Source of the DNA: an uncultured Corynebacterium sp.
GTDB lineage: Bacteria > Actinomycetota > Actinomycetes > Mycobacteriales > Mycobacteriaceae
NCBI GenBank assembly: GCA_943914465.1
Contig: CALUCD010000008.1
Coordinates: 56,402 to 120,401, forward strand
DNA: 64,000 nt
Reading direction: 5' to 3'
Below are positions 1-8,936 of this stretch, one piece after another (position 1 is the first letter of the stretch; every line of letters starts with the position of its first letter). The notes below the pieces were generated by a model. The model was not told where the DNA came from. It made no database searches and was given only the letters and a program-made list of their open reading frames with translations. The position numbers and the translations under genes are program-made.

Positions 1-207
1 ACGCAGTACTCCTTCGCCGATGATCCGCGCCTGCTGGGCGCGCCAGTCGGTCACACACTTCACGTCCGCAAATTGATTCCGCGCACCGGCGCGGGGTTTG
101 TGGTCGCGCTGACAGGAGATGTCATGACCATGCCGGGCTTGCCGAAAGAGCCAGCGGCGAACCGGATCGATATCGATGAGACCGGAAATGTGACGGGATT
201 GTTCTAA
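1..207 (+). CDS. fhs: Formate--tetrahydrofolate ligase, C-terminal end (partial)
   Basis: The window opens inside this gene, so only the last 68 residues are visible. The reading frame runs from base 1 to a TAA at 205-207. The tail contains [17 protein letters not shown] and ends in GNVTGLF, which is the typical C-terminus of formate--THF ligase. The enzyme uses ATP to attach formate to tetrahydrofolate and feeds one-carbon units to purine and methionine synthesis in the cytosol. Its stop overlaps the stop of the convergent nuclease gene by two bases. Assignment rests on the C-terminal signature alone. Confidence 0.85.
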   Translation, partial: TQYSFADDPRLLGAPVGHTLHVRKLIPRTGAGFVVALTGDVMTMPGLPKEPAANRIDIDETGNVTGLF

Positions 208-1049
208 GTCGCCGGCGGTTGATCGCTCACCGAATCAGCAGATCCGGGCCAGCCAGGGTAGGGAGGTGGGGTGCCACCGTAGACGGGGCACAGCGATTGA
301 TACGCGCACCAATCGCACAGCCGCGAAGGGTGAGGACGAAACGTCCCGTCAGCGCCGTCGCGAACAATTTTTGCCCAGAGTTCCCCCAGATCGTGCTCAA
401 AGTACTCCAGCTCCTCCTTCGAAGGGGTGAGAATAAGCGAATCCATCACCGCCAGATACATCAGTTTGAGTTGGGTCGGGATGATGTCGAACAGGCGCCA
501 GTACACCAGCCCGTAGAAACGCATCTGGGCAAACGCGCTGTCGGCGTACCTGGGCTTGGGCATTTTTCCTGTTTTGTAATCAACCACCCGCACCTGGCCA
601 GTCGGCGCGACATCAACTCGATCGATAAAGCCCCGCACTGGCACGCCGTTTGGAAGCGTGGCGCTGACGTACATCTCCCGAGCGTGTGGGTCGAATCGCA
701 GGGGGCTTTCCATGTGGAAGTAGCCTTTGAGCAGCGCGCGGGCGTCGACAAGCAGCTGCTGTTCGTCGGTGACCGGCTCCGCGCATGCTGGTTGCTGCTC
801 TTGCATCCGTGCCCAGGCCGGACGCAAGTGTTTGACCGCTGCTGGATACGATCGCTCTTCACGCGGCCACGTGAACATGTCCTCTAACACTGCGTGTACG
901 AGTGTTCCCTTGACCTGTGCCTCGGTTTTTGGTTCTGGGATGCGGTCAATCGCGCGCAGGCGGTAGAGCAAGGGGCACTGGCGGTAGTCGCTTGCGCGTG
1001 AAGGAGAGAGCGCGAGCGGTGAGGAAGTGGCGCGTTCACTTTCTGTCAT
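204..1049 (-). CDS. RecB-family PD-(D/E)XK nuclease with likely Fe-S cluster
   Basis: This 281-residue protein has the layout of a RecB/Cas4-like nuclease. A GTLVH histidine motif lies near residue 50, the metal-binding core is FIDRVD followed by VVDYKTGK, and QMRFYG supplies the Q-x3-Y motif. Cys25 together with three cysteines in [10 protein letters not shown] near the C-terminus is the usual four-cysteine set for a 4Fe-4S staple. It probably acts in DNA repair, but no helicase partner is adjacent. A homologous gene lies near the tRNA methyltransferase and proteasomal ATPase genes in mycobacteria, which agrees with the neighbours here. Start codons of this gene and the divergent aminopeptidase are about 41 bases apart. 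Confidence 0.85.
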   Translation of the reverse strand: MTESERATSSPLALSPSRASDYRQCPLLYRLRAIDRIPEPKTEAQVKGTLVHAVLEDMFTWPREERSYPAAVKHLRPAWARMQEQQPACAEPVTDEQQLLVDARALLKGYFHMESPLRFDPHAREMYVSATLPNGVPVRGFIDRVDVAPTGQVRVVDYKTGKMPKPRYADSAFAQMRFYGLVYWRLFDIIPTQLKLMYLAVMDSLILTPSKEELEYFEHDLGELWAKIVRDGADGTFRPHPSRLCDWCAYQSLCPVYGGTPPPYPGWPGSADSVSDQPPAT

Positions 1050-1077
1050 GGTGGGTTAAGCGTATCGCAGCAACCGA

Positions 1078-1083
1078 TAGGGT
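1078..1083 (+). promoter_or_regulatory. Candidate -10 of a leaderless promoter, M18 aminopeptidase
   Basis: TAGGGT is followed by exactly seven bases and then the ATG at 1091. The spacing places transcription start at or next to the start codon. No Shine-Dalgarno sequence is seen there. The seven-base spacer plus ATG (AGGTCGCATG) is identical to that of helY at 12166-12175. Confidence 0.5.
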
Positions 1084-1090
1084 AGGTCGC

Positions 1091-2341
1091 ATGGCGCAGT
1101 CACCCTTACCCGGTTCCGATATTTCCGATATTGACGACCTCGCTCGCTTTCTCACAGCTAGTCCAAGTGCGTTTCATGCTGCGGCGACCGTACGAGACAC
1201 CCTTGTCTCCCACGGATTTGACAACGATAGCGAGACGACCCCGGGCGGACACGTGATGGTGCACGGTGGTGCAGTGATTGCATGGTGGCTTCCGGATCAT
1301 CCGGCCCGCGGCTTCCGGATTATCGGTGCTCACACCGACTCGCCTGGGCTGATGCTCAAGCCTGATCCCGATGTGGTGCGAGAAGGTTTCCGGCAAGCAG
1401 CAGTGGAGGTCTACGGTGGGCCGATCCTTGACTCGTGGTTTGATCGGGAGCTTGAGTTTGCGGGGCGGATTGCTACGTATGACGGCACTGAGCACCTCGT
1501 GCGCACCGGCCCGGTTGCGCGGGTGCCGCACCTCGCCATCCACTTGTACCGGGGGGAGCGCCCCGAGTTGGACCGACAGGTGCACCTCCAGCCGATCATG
1601 GGCGTAGATCGTCCTGTGACGCAGATCGTTGCTGACGCTGCCGGGGTTGATCCACGCCAAGTTGCAGCCCACGAGTTGATCGCGGTCGATGCGCAGCCGC
1701 CCGCTGCACTTGGGGGCCTGTTCGCTGCGGGGCGGTTAGATAATCTGACCAGTGTGCACGCAGGCTTGAAAGCGCTGATCGCGGCGAAGGACACAGCGCC
1801 GCAGGACGCGCTTGTGTTGGCGGCATTCAATCACGAGGAGGTTGGTTCCGCGTCGGCGACCGGGGCTGGAGGCCCGCTGCTCGAGCGGGTACTGAGCAAG
1901 ATCGCGTCGAGCTGGGGGCGATCAGGCGCTCGCGTCGATCTTCTTGAGGTTGCCTCCCGCTCTTCAGTGATCTCGGCAGACGCGACGCATGCAGTGCACC
2001 CCAACTATCCGGGCAAACATGACCCCACGCATCGGCCGCTGCTGAACCGGGGCCCGGTGGTGAAGGTCAACGCCAACCAGCGCTACGCCTCTGACTCGAC
2101 ATCGCAGGCCATTTGGCACCGCGCGGCGGACGCTGCCGGGGTCCCCGTGCAATACTTCGTCAGCCACAACGCGGTGCCGTGCGGTAGCACCATCGGCCCG
2201 ATCACCGCAACCCGGCTCGGCATTGCAACAGTGGATGTTGGCGTGCCGTTGCTTTCCATGCACTCAGCGCGTGAGCTCGCGGGGATTGAAGACCAACTCT
2301 GGTTCGAAGCCGCCCTTACGGCATACTTGAGCGGCGCATAA
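1091..2341 (+). CDS. M18-family aspartyl aminopeptidase
   Basis: A 416-residue cytosolic zinc aminopeptidase of the M18 (aspartyl aminopeptidase, ApeB-like) family. Visible metal and catalytic motifs are GAHTDSPGL, GRLDNL, NHEEVGS, a DATHAVHPNY segment and the C-terminal MHSAREL. The family removes N-terminal acidic residues from peptides. The frame stays open upstream to 917, but the ATG at 1091 gives the normal N-terminus and carries a leaderless-type -10 just before it. The gene is followed by the tRNA methyltransferase gene with its own ribosome binding site. Length is normal for the family. Confidence 0.88.
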   Translation: MAQSPLPGSDISDIDDLARFLTASPSAFHAAATVRDTLVSHGFDNDSETTPGGHVMVHGGAVIAWWLPDHPARGFRIIGAHTDSPGLMLKPDPDVVREGFRQAAVEVYGGPILDSWFDRELEFAGRIATYDGTEHLVRTGPVARVPHLAIHLYRGERPELDRQVHLQPIMGVDRPVTQIVADAAGVDPRQVAAHELIAVDAQPPAALGGLFAAGRLDNLTSVHAGLKALIAAKDTAPQDALVLAAFNHEEVGSASATGAGGPLLERVLSKIASSWGRSGARVDLLEVASRSSVISADATHAVHPNYPGKHDPTHRPLLNRGPVVKVNANQRYASDSTSQAIWHRAADAAGVPVQYFVSHNAVPCGSTIGPITATRLGIATVDVGVPLLSMHSARELAGIEDQLWFEAALTAYLSGA

Positions 2342-2402
2342 CCACGTGAGAGCCACGCTCGATCCAAACTCGAGCTGGTGTGGACAACAGAAGGGAAGGC
2401 TC

Positions 2403-3236
2403 GTGTATTCAGGCCCGTTTGAAGCAGGGGACAAAGTGCAGCTGACCGATGCGAAACGGCGCCACTTCACCATCGAACTGGTAGCTGGCGGCCAATTCCA
2501 TTCTCATAAAGGCATTGTCGAACACGACGACATCATCGGAGCGGATGAAGGTTCCGTTGTGCAATCCACGCTCGGGGCTGACTACCTGTGCTTTCGGCAC
2601 CTACTGGTCGACCATGTCCTTTCCATGCCGAGGGGAGCTGCCGTCATTTACCCCAAAGACGCGGCGCAGATTCTCGTTGAAGGCGACATTTTCATGGGCG
2701 CGCGTGTACTCGAAGCGGGCGCCGGTTCAGGGGCGCTGACCATGTCGCTGCTTCGCGCCGTCGGGCCGGAAGGACGAGTGTTTTCCTACGAGATCCGTGA
2801 TGATCACCTCGCATTCGCCAGGGACAATGTAGCTGACTACTTCCGGGGAACACCGCCGTGGTGGGAGCCACGGCTAGGTGATTTCGGTGCGGTGACCCAA
2901 GCGGATCTCGGTGGTCCGGTTGACCGCGTCATTTTAGACATGGTTGAACCCTGGCACTTCATCTCAATCGTGAAAGACGTGTTGATTCCCGGCGGGGTGT
3001 TTATGACCTATGTGGCCACGGTGCCGCAGCTCATGAACATTATCGAGGCGATCCGCGACGCGAGATGCTTCACGGAGCCTCGTGCTTGGGAAACGCTCCT
3101 TCGGGAGTGGAAGGTCGAAGGGCTTGCAACTCGCCCCGAGCATCGCATGAATGCCCATACAGCGTTTTTGGTCTGGACACGCAGACTGGCTGATGGGGTG
3201 GTGCCGCCGAGGCAGCAGCGAAGGGCGCGTCGATAA
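2403..3236 (+). CDS. trmI: tRNA (adenine-N1-)-methyltransferase TrmI (m1A58)
   Basis: A 277-residue class I SAM-dependent methyltransferase that makes 1-methyladenosine 58 in the T-loop of tRNA. It shows the N-terminal small domain ([15 protein letters not shown]), the MSMPRG-type linker, [10 protein letters not shown], and SAM motif [13 protein letters not shown]. The C-terminal [11 protein letters not shown] block is also typical of actinobacterial TrmI. I choose the GTG at 2403 because AAGGGAAGG lies three bases upstream and the protein then begins as its homologues do. An in-frame ATG at 2346 would add 19 residues that do not look conserved. It precedes the ARC ATPase, as in related genomes. 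Confidence 0.9.
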   Translation: MYSGPFEAGDKVQLTDAKRRHFTIELVAGGQFHSHKGIVEHDDIIGADEGSVVQSTLGADYLCFRHLLVDHVLSMPRGAAVIYPKDAAQILVEGDIFMGARVLEAGAGSGALTMSLLRAVGPEGRVFSYEIRDDHLAFARDNVADYFRGTPPWWEPRLGDFGAVTQADLGGPVDRVILDMVEPWHFISIVKDVLIPGGVFMTYVATVPQLMNIIEAIRDARCFTEPRAWETLLREWKVEGLATRPEHRMNAHTAFLVWTRRLADGVVPPRQQRRARR

Positions 3237-3255
3237 GCGCAGAAGCCCCTTTAGC

Positions 3256-3261
3256 TAGGGT
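3256..3261 (+). promoter_or_regulatory. Candidate -10 of a leaderless promoter, arc
   Basis: TAGGGT is followed by seven bases and the ATG at 3269. There is no ribosome binding site in the 32-base gap after trmI. The hexamer is the same as that before the aminopeptidase and before pup. Confidence 0.5.
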
Positions 3262-3268
3262 TGGTCAC

Positions 3269-4831
3269 ATGGCTGGCTACAGGGTTGAGGATGACGCGTT
3301 TGGGCCGGAATTTCGCGAGCTGAAGCGTGAGAACGAGGCGATGAGCGCGCGTAACAAGAAGCTCGCCGAGTTGCTCAAAACAAGTCGTGACAAACTCGAT
3401 AGCTTGTATGCCCAGGTGGAAGCGTTAGGGGAGCCGGCTTCCACGTACGGCATTTACCTTGCTGAGGCAGACAGGGCGATGGAGGCAGAGGTATTCACCT
3501 CCGGCAGACGCATGCGAGTCAAGGTGGCACCCACGATAGAACCGGTGGTTTTAAAGCCTGGCATGCTCGTCCGGTTGGGGGATGGGACCGTCGTTGTTGA
3601 GGCCTGTGGTTACGACACCACGGGCCAGCTGGCCACGCTCGTAGAAAAAATCGGGCGAGATCGGGCAGTGGTTGCAGACCAGCAGGGTGCGGAGCATCTC
3701 GTGCACCTTACTCAACCGTTGCGCGAGCAAGCACGCGCTGGAGACACTGTGTTGGTTGACGTGCGGGCTGGCTTTGCATTTGAGCGAATACCGAAGACCG
3801 AGGTCAACCAGCTTTCACTTGAAGAGGTCCCCGACGTTACCTACGGCGATATCGGCGGGTTGTCCTCCCAGATTGAGACGATCCGCGATTCCGTTGAGCT
3901 GCCGTTTGCCTACCCCGAGCTGTATCGGCAATACCAACTCGCTCCGCCAAAGGGAGTGCTGCTGTACGGCCCGCCTGGGTGTGGCAAAACGCTCATTGCG
4001 AAGGCGGTGGCAAACTCTCTGTCTCAGCGCATCGGCGACGGCGGGGCTGCGCATTTCATCAACGTCAAGGGCCCCGAGTTGCTGAACAAATTTGTGGGCG
4101 AGACGGAGCGCAGGATTCGCCTCATTTTCGAGCGGGCCCGCGAGCTCGCCTCCGATGGGCGTCCAGTCATTATCTTCTTCGACGAGATGGAGTCGATTTT
4201 TCGCACTCGCGGCTCCGGGGTGTCCTCGGACATGGAGACTACAGTCGTGCCACAGCTTTTGACCGAAATTGACGGTGTGGAAGGCATCGCCAATGTCATC
4301 GTTATCGGCGCGACGAACCGCGAAGAGCTCATCGACCCCGCAATCTTGCGTCCCGGTCGTCTTGACATCAAAATTCGCGTCTCGCGGCCAAACCGCCAGG
4401 AGGCGAAAGAGATCTTCGCCCGCTACATTACAGCGGACATCCCCTTGGCGGACACACCCGGCGCGCTCATTGAGGCCGCAGTAGAGGAGATGTTCACCCC
4501 ACGCCCGTTCGTGGAGCTCACGCTTGCCGACGACACCGTGGAGACCCTGAACTACCACGACTTCGTCTCGGGGGCGATGATCGCCAACGTGGTTGATCGA
4601 GCCAAGAAGCTCGCAATCAAAGACCACATCGGTTCTGGTCGCGATCCTGGAAAACAGACAGGCCAGGGTAGCGGTATTACTCCCGAGCATCTGCGTGCTG
4701 CGGTGAGGGCCGAACAAGATGAGAGCGAGGACCTTCCGAATACCGCAAACCCGGACGAATGGGCGCGCATTACCGGGCGCCAAGGCAAGCGTGTCGTGGC
4801 AGCGGAGGTTGTCACTTCGTCCTCGGCGTAG
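3269..4831 (+). CDS. arc: AAA ATPase ring-forming protein ARC (Mpa homologue)
   Basis: A 520-residue homologue of the mycobacterial proteasomal ATPase Mpa. It has an N-terminal coiled coil (about residues 10-50) that in the family captures Pup, an OB-type interdomain, then one AAA module. Walker A is GPPGCGKT, Walker B is VIIFFDEME, and the second region of homology is [17 protein letters not shown]. The protein ends in TSSSA and lacks the C-terminal GQYL-like tail that docks Mpa on a 20S proteasome. No prcBA genes are present downstream, as known for corynebacteria. It presumably unfolds or releases pupylated proteins without degrading them. The start is supported by a leaderless-type promoter. 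Confidence 0.93.
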   Translation: MAGYRVEDDAFGPEFRELKRENEAMSARNKKLAELLKTSRDKLDSLYAQVEALGEPASTYGIYLAEADRAMEAEVFTSGRRMRVKVAPTIEPVVLKPGMLVRLGDGTVVVEACGYDTTGQLATLVEKIGRDRAVVADQQGAEHLVHLTQPLREQARAGDTVLVDVRAGFAFERIPKTEVNQLSLEEVPDVTYGDIGGLSSQIETIRDSVELPFAYPELYRQYQLAPPKGVLLYGPPGCGKTLIAKAVANSLSQRIGDGGAAHFINVKGPELLNKFVGETERRIRLIFERARELASDGRPVIIFFDEMESIFRTRGSGVSSDMETTVVPQLLTEIDGVEGIANVIVIGATNREELIDPAILRPGRLDIKIRVSRPNRQEAKEIFARYITADIPLADTPGALIEAAVEEMFTPRPFVELTLADDTVETLNYHDFVSGAMIANVVDRAKKLAIKDHIGSGRDPGKQTGQGSGITPEHLRAAVRAEQDESEDLPNTANPDEWARITGRQGKRVVAAEVVTSSSA

Positions 4832-4911
4832 GGGCAGCAAAACCCCCGGTGCGAATGAATTTCCGCCCCGGCTTTGCGCATGCGGATGCCAAGAGCGCAC
4901 ACTAGTGAGTC

Positions 4912-5787
4912 ATGGCTGAGTATGCAGATTTGAACTGTTCATTCGTTGGCGGCGTGATCATGGATGTGGTCACTGCTGAGCAGGCGCGGATTGCCGAAGA
5001 TGCTGGCGCAGTCGCGGTCATGGCGCTGGAACGGGTCCCTGCGGATATTCGCGCGCAAGGCGGTGTTGCGCGGATGAGCGACCCAGACCTCATTGAGGGG
5101 ATAATTCAAGCGGTTGACATCCCAGTGATGGCGAAAGCGCGGATTGGCCACACCATGGAGGCAAAGATCCTCGAACACCTCGGGGTGGACTATATCGACG
5201 AGTCCGAGGTACTCAGTCCGGCTGACTACGTCAATCACATTGACAAGCACGACTTCACGGTTCCGTTCGTGTGCGGTGCGACTACCTTGGGCGAGGCACT
5301 GCGCCGCATAAACGAGGGTGCAGCGATGATCCGTTCAAAAGGTGAGGCGGGTACCGGTGACGTTTCTGAAGCGACGAAGCACATTCGCACCATCAAGCGC
5401 GAAATCGCGCAACTGCAGGCCATCTGGTCAGGAAATAGGGACGAGCTGTATGTGGCAGCGAAGGAGCTGCAGGCGCCCTATGAGCTCGTTGCTGCAGTTG
5501 CTGAACACGGGTCGCTTCCGGTGCCGCTGTTGGTTGCTGGGGGAGTGGCCACACCAGCGGACGCTGCGTTGATGATGCACTTAGGGGCCGACGGCGTGTT
5601 TGTTGGCTCGGGCATTTTCAAATCCGGTAACCCGCAGGCCCGCGCGAAGGCTGTGGTCAAAGCCACCCAGCATTGGCAGGACATCGCGACAGTTACCGAC
5701 GTATCACGAGGGCTGGGCGAAGCGATGGTGGGCATCAATGTCGCCGATGTACCCGCCCCGCACCGCTTGGCAGAACGCGGTTGGTGA
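4912..5787 (+). CDS. pdxS: Pyridoxal 5'-phosphate synthase subunit PdxS, altered N-terminus
   Basis: A 291-residue PdxS (Pdx1) protein, the TIM-barrel subunit that builds PLP from ribose 5-phosphate, glyceraldehyde 3-phosphate and ammonia. Catalytic Asp18 (GGVIMDVV), Lys75 (VMAKARIG) and Lys143 (RSKGEAGTG) are in place, and the C-terminus RLAERGW is normal. The N-terminus is odd. Instead of the conserved RVKRGMAEM helix leading into GGVIMD, it reads [12 protein letters not shown], and an in-frame stop at 4906 rules out an upstream start. No pdxT glutaminase or pdxR regulator is nearby. It sits between arc and dop, where related genomes have no such gene, so it appears to be an insertion. Confidence 0.9.
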   Translation: MAEYADLNCSFVGGVIMDVVTAEQARIAEDAGAVAVMALERVPADIRAQGGVARMSDPDLIEGIIQAVDIPVMAKARIGHTMEAKILEHLGVDYIDESEVLSPADYVNHIDKHDFTVPFVCGATTLGEALRRINEGAAMIRSKGEAGTGDVSEATKHIRTIKREIAQLQAIWSGNRDELYVAAKELQAPYELVAAVAEHGSLPVPLLVAGGVATPADAALMMHLGADGVFVGSGIFKSGNPQARAKAVVKATQHWQDIATVTDVSRGLGEAMVGINVADVPAPHRLAERGW

Positions 5788-5792
5788 CAGGT

Positions 5793-7301
5793 GTGCAACG
5801 CTTCCTAGGTACTGAAACCGAATACGGCATCCTCACTCCCGATGACCCAGGAGTAAGCCCGCTGCTCAGCTCCACTCACGCGGTAGTCGCGTATGCCGCG
5901 TTACATACAGCAGCGCGCTCGCGCTGGGATTATGAAGAGGAAGCCCCGCTGAAAGACGCTCGTGGTTTCGACCTCCAGCGTTACCGCACAGTCCCGGTGG
6001 TAGATCCGAACGCGGTGGGTGTGGCAAATGTGGTGACGGGCAACGGTGCCCGGTTCTATGTGGACCATGGGCACCCGGAGTATTCCGCTCCGGAGACCTC
6101 AAACGCGTGGGAGGCGATGATCTACGACGCCGCCGGGGACTACTACCTCAACCAGGCCGCTGCGAGCATTCAGCAGCTGTGGGACGAGCAGGTCAGCGTC
6201 CTGCGTGGGCATGAGCCGTGCCCGCCGCTGAAGTTGTACAAAAACAACGTTGACGGCAAGGGGCAGTCCTACGGCAGCCACGAGAACTATCTGTATTCAC
6301 GACACACAGACTTCGACGTTCTCACCGCTTCGCTCATACCGTTTTTTGTCACCCGCCAAGTCATCATCGGTGCCGGCCGGGCGGGCATTGGTCAGCGCTC
6401 GGAGCGTGACGGATTTCAGATTTCTCAGCGTGCGGATTACTTCGAGCAGGAGGTCTCGTTGGAAACCACGCTGAACCGCGGGATCATTAACACACGCGAT
6501 GAGCCCCACGCCCTGGCCGAGAGCTTTCGCCGGCTGCACGTCATCGTTGGCGATGCCAACATGAGCCAGTACTCGAACTACCTCAAGCTGGGTATGACAA
6601 AGCTTGTGCTTGACGCGATCGAATCTGGCATTGACTTTAGTGACCTGAAGCTCGCAGATCCGGTTGGTGCCATCACAGGCGTCTCACACGACCCGACCCT
6701 TACATACAAGCTTGCTCTGCATGACGGCCGGGAAAGGTCCGCGATCGAGATTTTGCGCGAGTACCGGCGCAGGTGTGCTGACCTCGTCGGTAAAGACAGC
6801 GTCGACACGCATGTGCTTGAGCTTTGGGGTGAGATTCTCGATGATCTCGAGCGCGACCCGTTGTCAACCGCCGACAGACTTGATTGGACGGCGAAATGGG
6901 CGCTGCTGAAGTCGTATCTTGATCGGGGTGTGGCGCCGGGTGATCCGAAGCTTCAGCTCATTGATATCCAATACGCCGATATCGATCCTGCAACGTCGCT
7001 GTACCACGCACTGGTTCGCAAGGACAGGATGCGAACGTTGGTCAGTGGCGAAGAAATCCTCCACGCGGCGACAACACCACCGAGCGATACGCGCGCTTAC
7101 TTCCGGGGCATGACGGCCCAAAAATTCGGTGACGACATCATCGCATCGAGTTGGCAATCGGTCACGTTCGCCGTTGCAGATCAGCCGGTGAAAGTCTCGA
7201 TGGACTATGTTGACGCATTTACTCAGGCCGAGGTTGGGCAGATCGTGGCGCACGCCGGAAGTGTTGCTGAACTCATCGCGGCGCTCGGGACGTTAGGGTA
7301 G
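5793..7301 (+). CDS. dop: Pup deamidase/depupylase Dop
   Basis: A protein of about 502 residues that deamidates the C-terminal glutamine of Pup and removes Pup from substrates. GTETEYGI at the N-terminus supplies the nucleotide-binding glutamates of this glutamine-synthetase-like fold, and YVDHGHPEYSAPE carries the catalytic aspartate. NTRDEPHA and the KLGMTKLVLD region are conserved with PafA. I choose the GTG at 5793, giving MQRFLGTETEYG, the usual Dop start. A GTG at 5784 that overlaps the pdxS stop is the alternative. No clear ribosome binding site is visible for either. It is directly upstream of pup, and its last bases contain pup's putative promoter. Confidence 0.93.
   Translation: MQRFLGTETEYGILTPDDPGVSPLLSSTHAVVAYAALHTAARSRWDYEEEAPLKDARGFDLQRYRTVPVVDPNAVGVANVVTGNGARFYVDHGHPEYSAPETSNAWEAMIYDAAGDYYLNQAAASIQQLWDEQVSVLRGHEPCPPLKLYKNNVDGKGQSYGSHENYLYSRHTDFDVLTASLIPFFVTRQVIIGAGRAGIGQRSERDGFQISQRADYFEQEVSLETTLNRGIINTRDEPHALAESFRRLHVIVGDANMSQYSNYLKLGMTKLVLDAIESGIDFSDLKLADPVGAITGVSHDPTLTYKLALHDGRERSAIEILREYRRRCADLVGKDSVDTHVLELWGEILDDLERDPLSTADRLDWTAKWALLKSYLDRGVAPGDPKLQLIDIQYADIDPATSLYHALVRKDRMRTLVSGEEILHAATTPPSDTRAYFRGMTAQKFGDDIIASSWQSVTFAVADQPVKVSMDYVDAFTQAEVGQIVAHAGSVAELIAALGTLG
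7294..7299 (+). promoter_or_regulatory. Candidate -10 of a leaderless promoter, pup
   Basis: TAGGGT lies six bases before the pup ATG at 7306. Its last T is the first base of the dop TAG stop (7299-7301), so the promoter would be embedded in the end of dop. It would allow pup to be transcribed separately and more strongly than dop. Confidence 0.45.
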
Positions 7302-7305
7302 ATCC

Positions 7306-7488
7306 ATGGCTAAGCAGCACATGCACGGCGCGCCGAGAGGTGCGGACGAGCCCGATGAGGCGCTCGAAGCAAGCCAAGCACACATCAACGCGGCCGGCAC
7401 CGACGAGCTCCTTGATGAAATTGACGCGCTCCTCGATACCAACGCTGAGGAGTTTGTGCGCTCGTTCGTGCAAAAGGGCGGGCAGTAG
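7306..7488 (+). CDS. pup: Prokaryotic ubiquitin-like protein Pup
   Basis: A 60-residue, acidic, low-complexity protein ending in KGGQ. The C-terminal glutamine must be deamidated to glutamate by Dop before PafA can join Pup to lysines of target proteins. The central helix-forming segment TDELLDEIDALLDTNAEEF matches the part of Pup that binds the ATPase coiled coil. It lies four bases after dop and five bases before pafA. In mycobacteria the proteasome genes prcB and prcA follow pup, and here they are absent. Length and sequence are typical. Confidence 0.96.
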   Translation: MAKQHMHGAPRGADEPDEALEASQAHINAAGTDELLDEIDALLDTNAEEFVRSFVQKGGQ

Positions 7489-7493
7489 CCGCC

Positions 7494-8936
7494 ATGGCAA
7501 CGGTGTATCCGCGGCGGATCATGGGAGTTGAAACAGAATTCGGTGTTACCGCTTACCGTGACGGCCAGGCAGTATTGACCCCCGAAGAGGTTGCCCGTTA
7601 CCTGTTTCGCCCAGTGGTAGCTGCCCACCGCAGCTCGAACATTTTCACATCGAACGCCTCGCGCCTGTACCTTGATGTCGGCGCTCACCCGGAATACGCC
7701 ACGGCAGAGTGCGACTCAGTGACCCAGCTGCTCAATTATGACAAGGCTGGTGAACTGATCTATCAAGACTTGGCTGGACAGGCCGTCGACTCGCTGGCAG
7801 CGGATCGGATCAACGGCGAGGTCTACCTGTTCAAAAACAATGTCGACTCTCGAGGAAACTCGTACGGCACGCACGAGAATTACCTGATTAGCCGCGAGCT
7901 TGCGTTGAAATCCTTTGGCAAACAGCTCATTCCGTTCCTGATCACCCGGCAGCTCATCTGCGGTGCGGGCATGATCAAGAACGGGCGGTTCCACATTTCT
8001 CAACGCGCCGATCAGGTGTGGGAAGCGGTGTCGTCTGCCACAACCCGCACCCGTCCGATCATCAACACACGCGACGAGCCGCATGGCGATTCGCATCGAT
8101 TCCGGCGAATGCACATTATCGTCGGCGATTCGAACATGTCCGAGCCGACGTTCGCATTGAAAATCGGGTCCACGCTTCTGGTCATCGAGATGCTCGAAGC
8201 TGGATTCGACCTGCCGGACTACGAGCTCGCCGACCCAATCTCCCACATACGCGATATCGCAGCTGACCCGACCGGAGCGACGCAATTGCGACTAACCAAC
8301 GGCCGGACGGTCACCGCGCTCGACGTTCAACAGGCCATCTTGGAAGCTGCCACGCGCTGGCTGGAGCAGCGACCAGATCAAGGCACTCCGAACACGGAGA
8401 TGGCTCGCATCTGCAACTTGTGGCAACGCACGCTCGAGGCCCTCGCCTCCCAAGACTTTTCGCTGGTAGACACGGAGATTGACTGGGTAATCAAGCGCAA
8501 ACTCCTCGCCCAGTTCAAACACAAGCTGCAGGCAGACTGGGCTCACCCGAAACTCGCTCAAATTGACCTTGCGTACCACGACATCAACCGCAAGCGGGGG
8601 TTGTTCTACCTGCTTGAGACGAAGGGCCTTGCCCAGCGCTGGACCACCGACGAGGCGATTGCGACTGCTGCGCATGAGCCACCGAATACCACTCGAGCTG
8701 CTCTGCGCGGGAAGTTTCTCGACGTCGTGCGTACAGCGGGTGCGGACTATAACGTGGATTGGGTGCATGTGAAGCTCAATCGTCCGGAGCCCCGGACCGT
8801 GGAGCTCCTCGACCCATTTGCCACGCAGGACGCGCGAATAGATGCGCTGATCGAGTTTGTCGGGGCGCACACGAGCGACGTTTCGCGGGCGATACCGGTA
8901 CCCGCTACTGAGCGGAAGCAGGCTGAGGATGGCTGA
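7494..8936 (+). CDS. pafA: Pup--protein ligase PafA
   Basis: A 480-residue ligase that uses ATP to form an isopeptide bond between the Pup C-terminal glutamate and substrate lysines. The N-terminus GVETEFGV carries the metal-binding glutamates, and YLDVGAHPEYATAE contains the catalytic aspartate. KNNVDSRGNSYGTHENY and NTRDEPHGD are further hallmarks. It is paralogous to Dop, and both have a glutamine-synthetase-like core followed by a small C-terminal domain. Start is the ATG five bases after the pup stop. Its last eight bases overlap pafB, so they are probably co-transcribed. Confidence 0.95.
   Translation: MATVYPRRIMGVETEFGVTAYRDGQAVLTPEEVARYLFRPVVAAHRSSNIFTSNASRLYLDVGAHPEYATAECDSVTQLLNYDKAGELIYQDLAGQAVDSLAADRINGEVYLFKNNVDSRGNSYGTHENYLISRELALKSFGKQLIPFLITRQLICGAGMIKNGRFHISQRADQVWEAVSSATTRTRPIINTRDEPHGDSHRFRRMHIIVGDSNMSEPTFALKIGSTLLVIEMLEAGFDLPDYELADPISHIRDIAADPTGATQLRLTNGRTVTALDVQQAILEAATRWLEQRPDQGTPNTEMARICNLWQRTLEALASQDFSLVDTEIDWVIKRKLLAQFKHKLQADWAHPKLAQIDLAYHDINRKRGLFYLLETKGLAQRWTTDEAIATAAHEPPNTTRAALRGKFLDVVRTAGADYNVDWVHVKLNRPEPRTVELLDPFATQDARIDALIEFVGAHTSDVSRAIPVPATERKQAEDG

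Noticed and set aside
4841..4857. GGGG-CAGCAAAA-CCCC hairpin between arc and pdxS
   Set aside because: Too short and without a T-run, so not convincing as a terminator.
3815..4900. Minus-strand open frame of 361 codons
   Set aside because: Fully antisense to the intact arc gene. Long antisense frames are expected in GC-rich coding DNA, and no conserved motif is seen.
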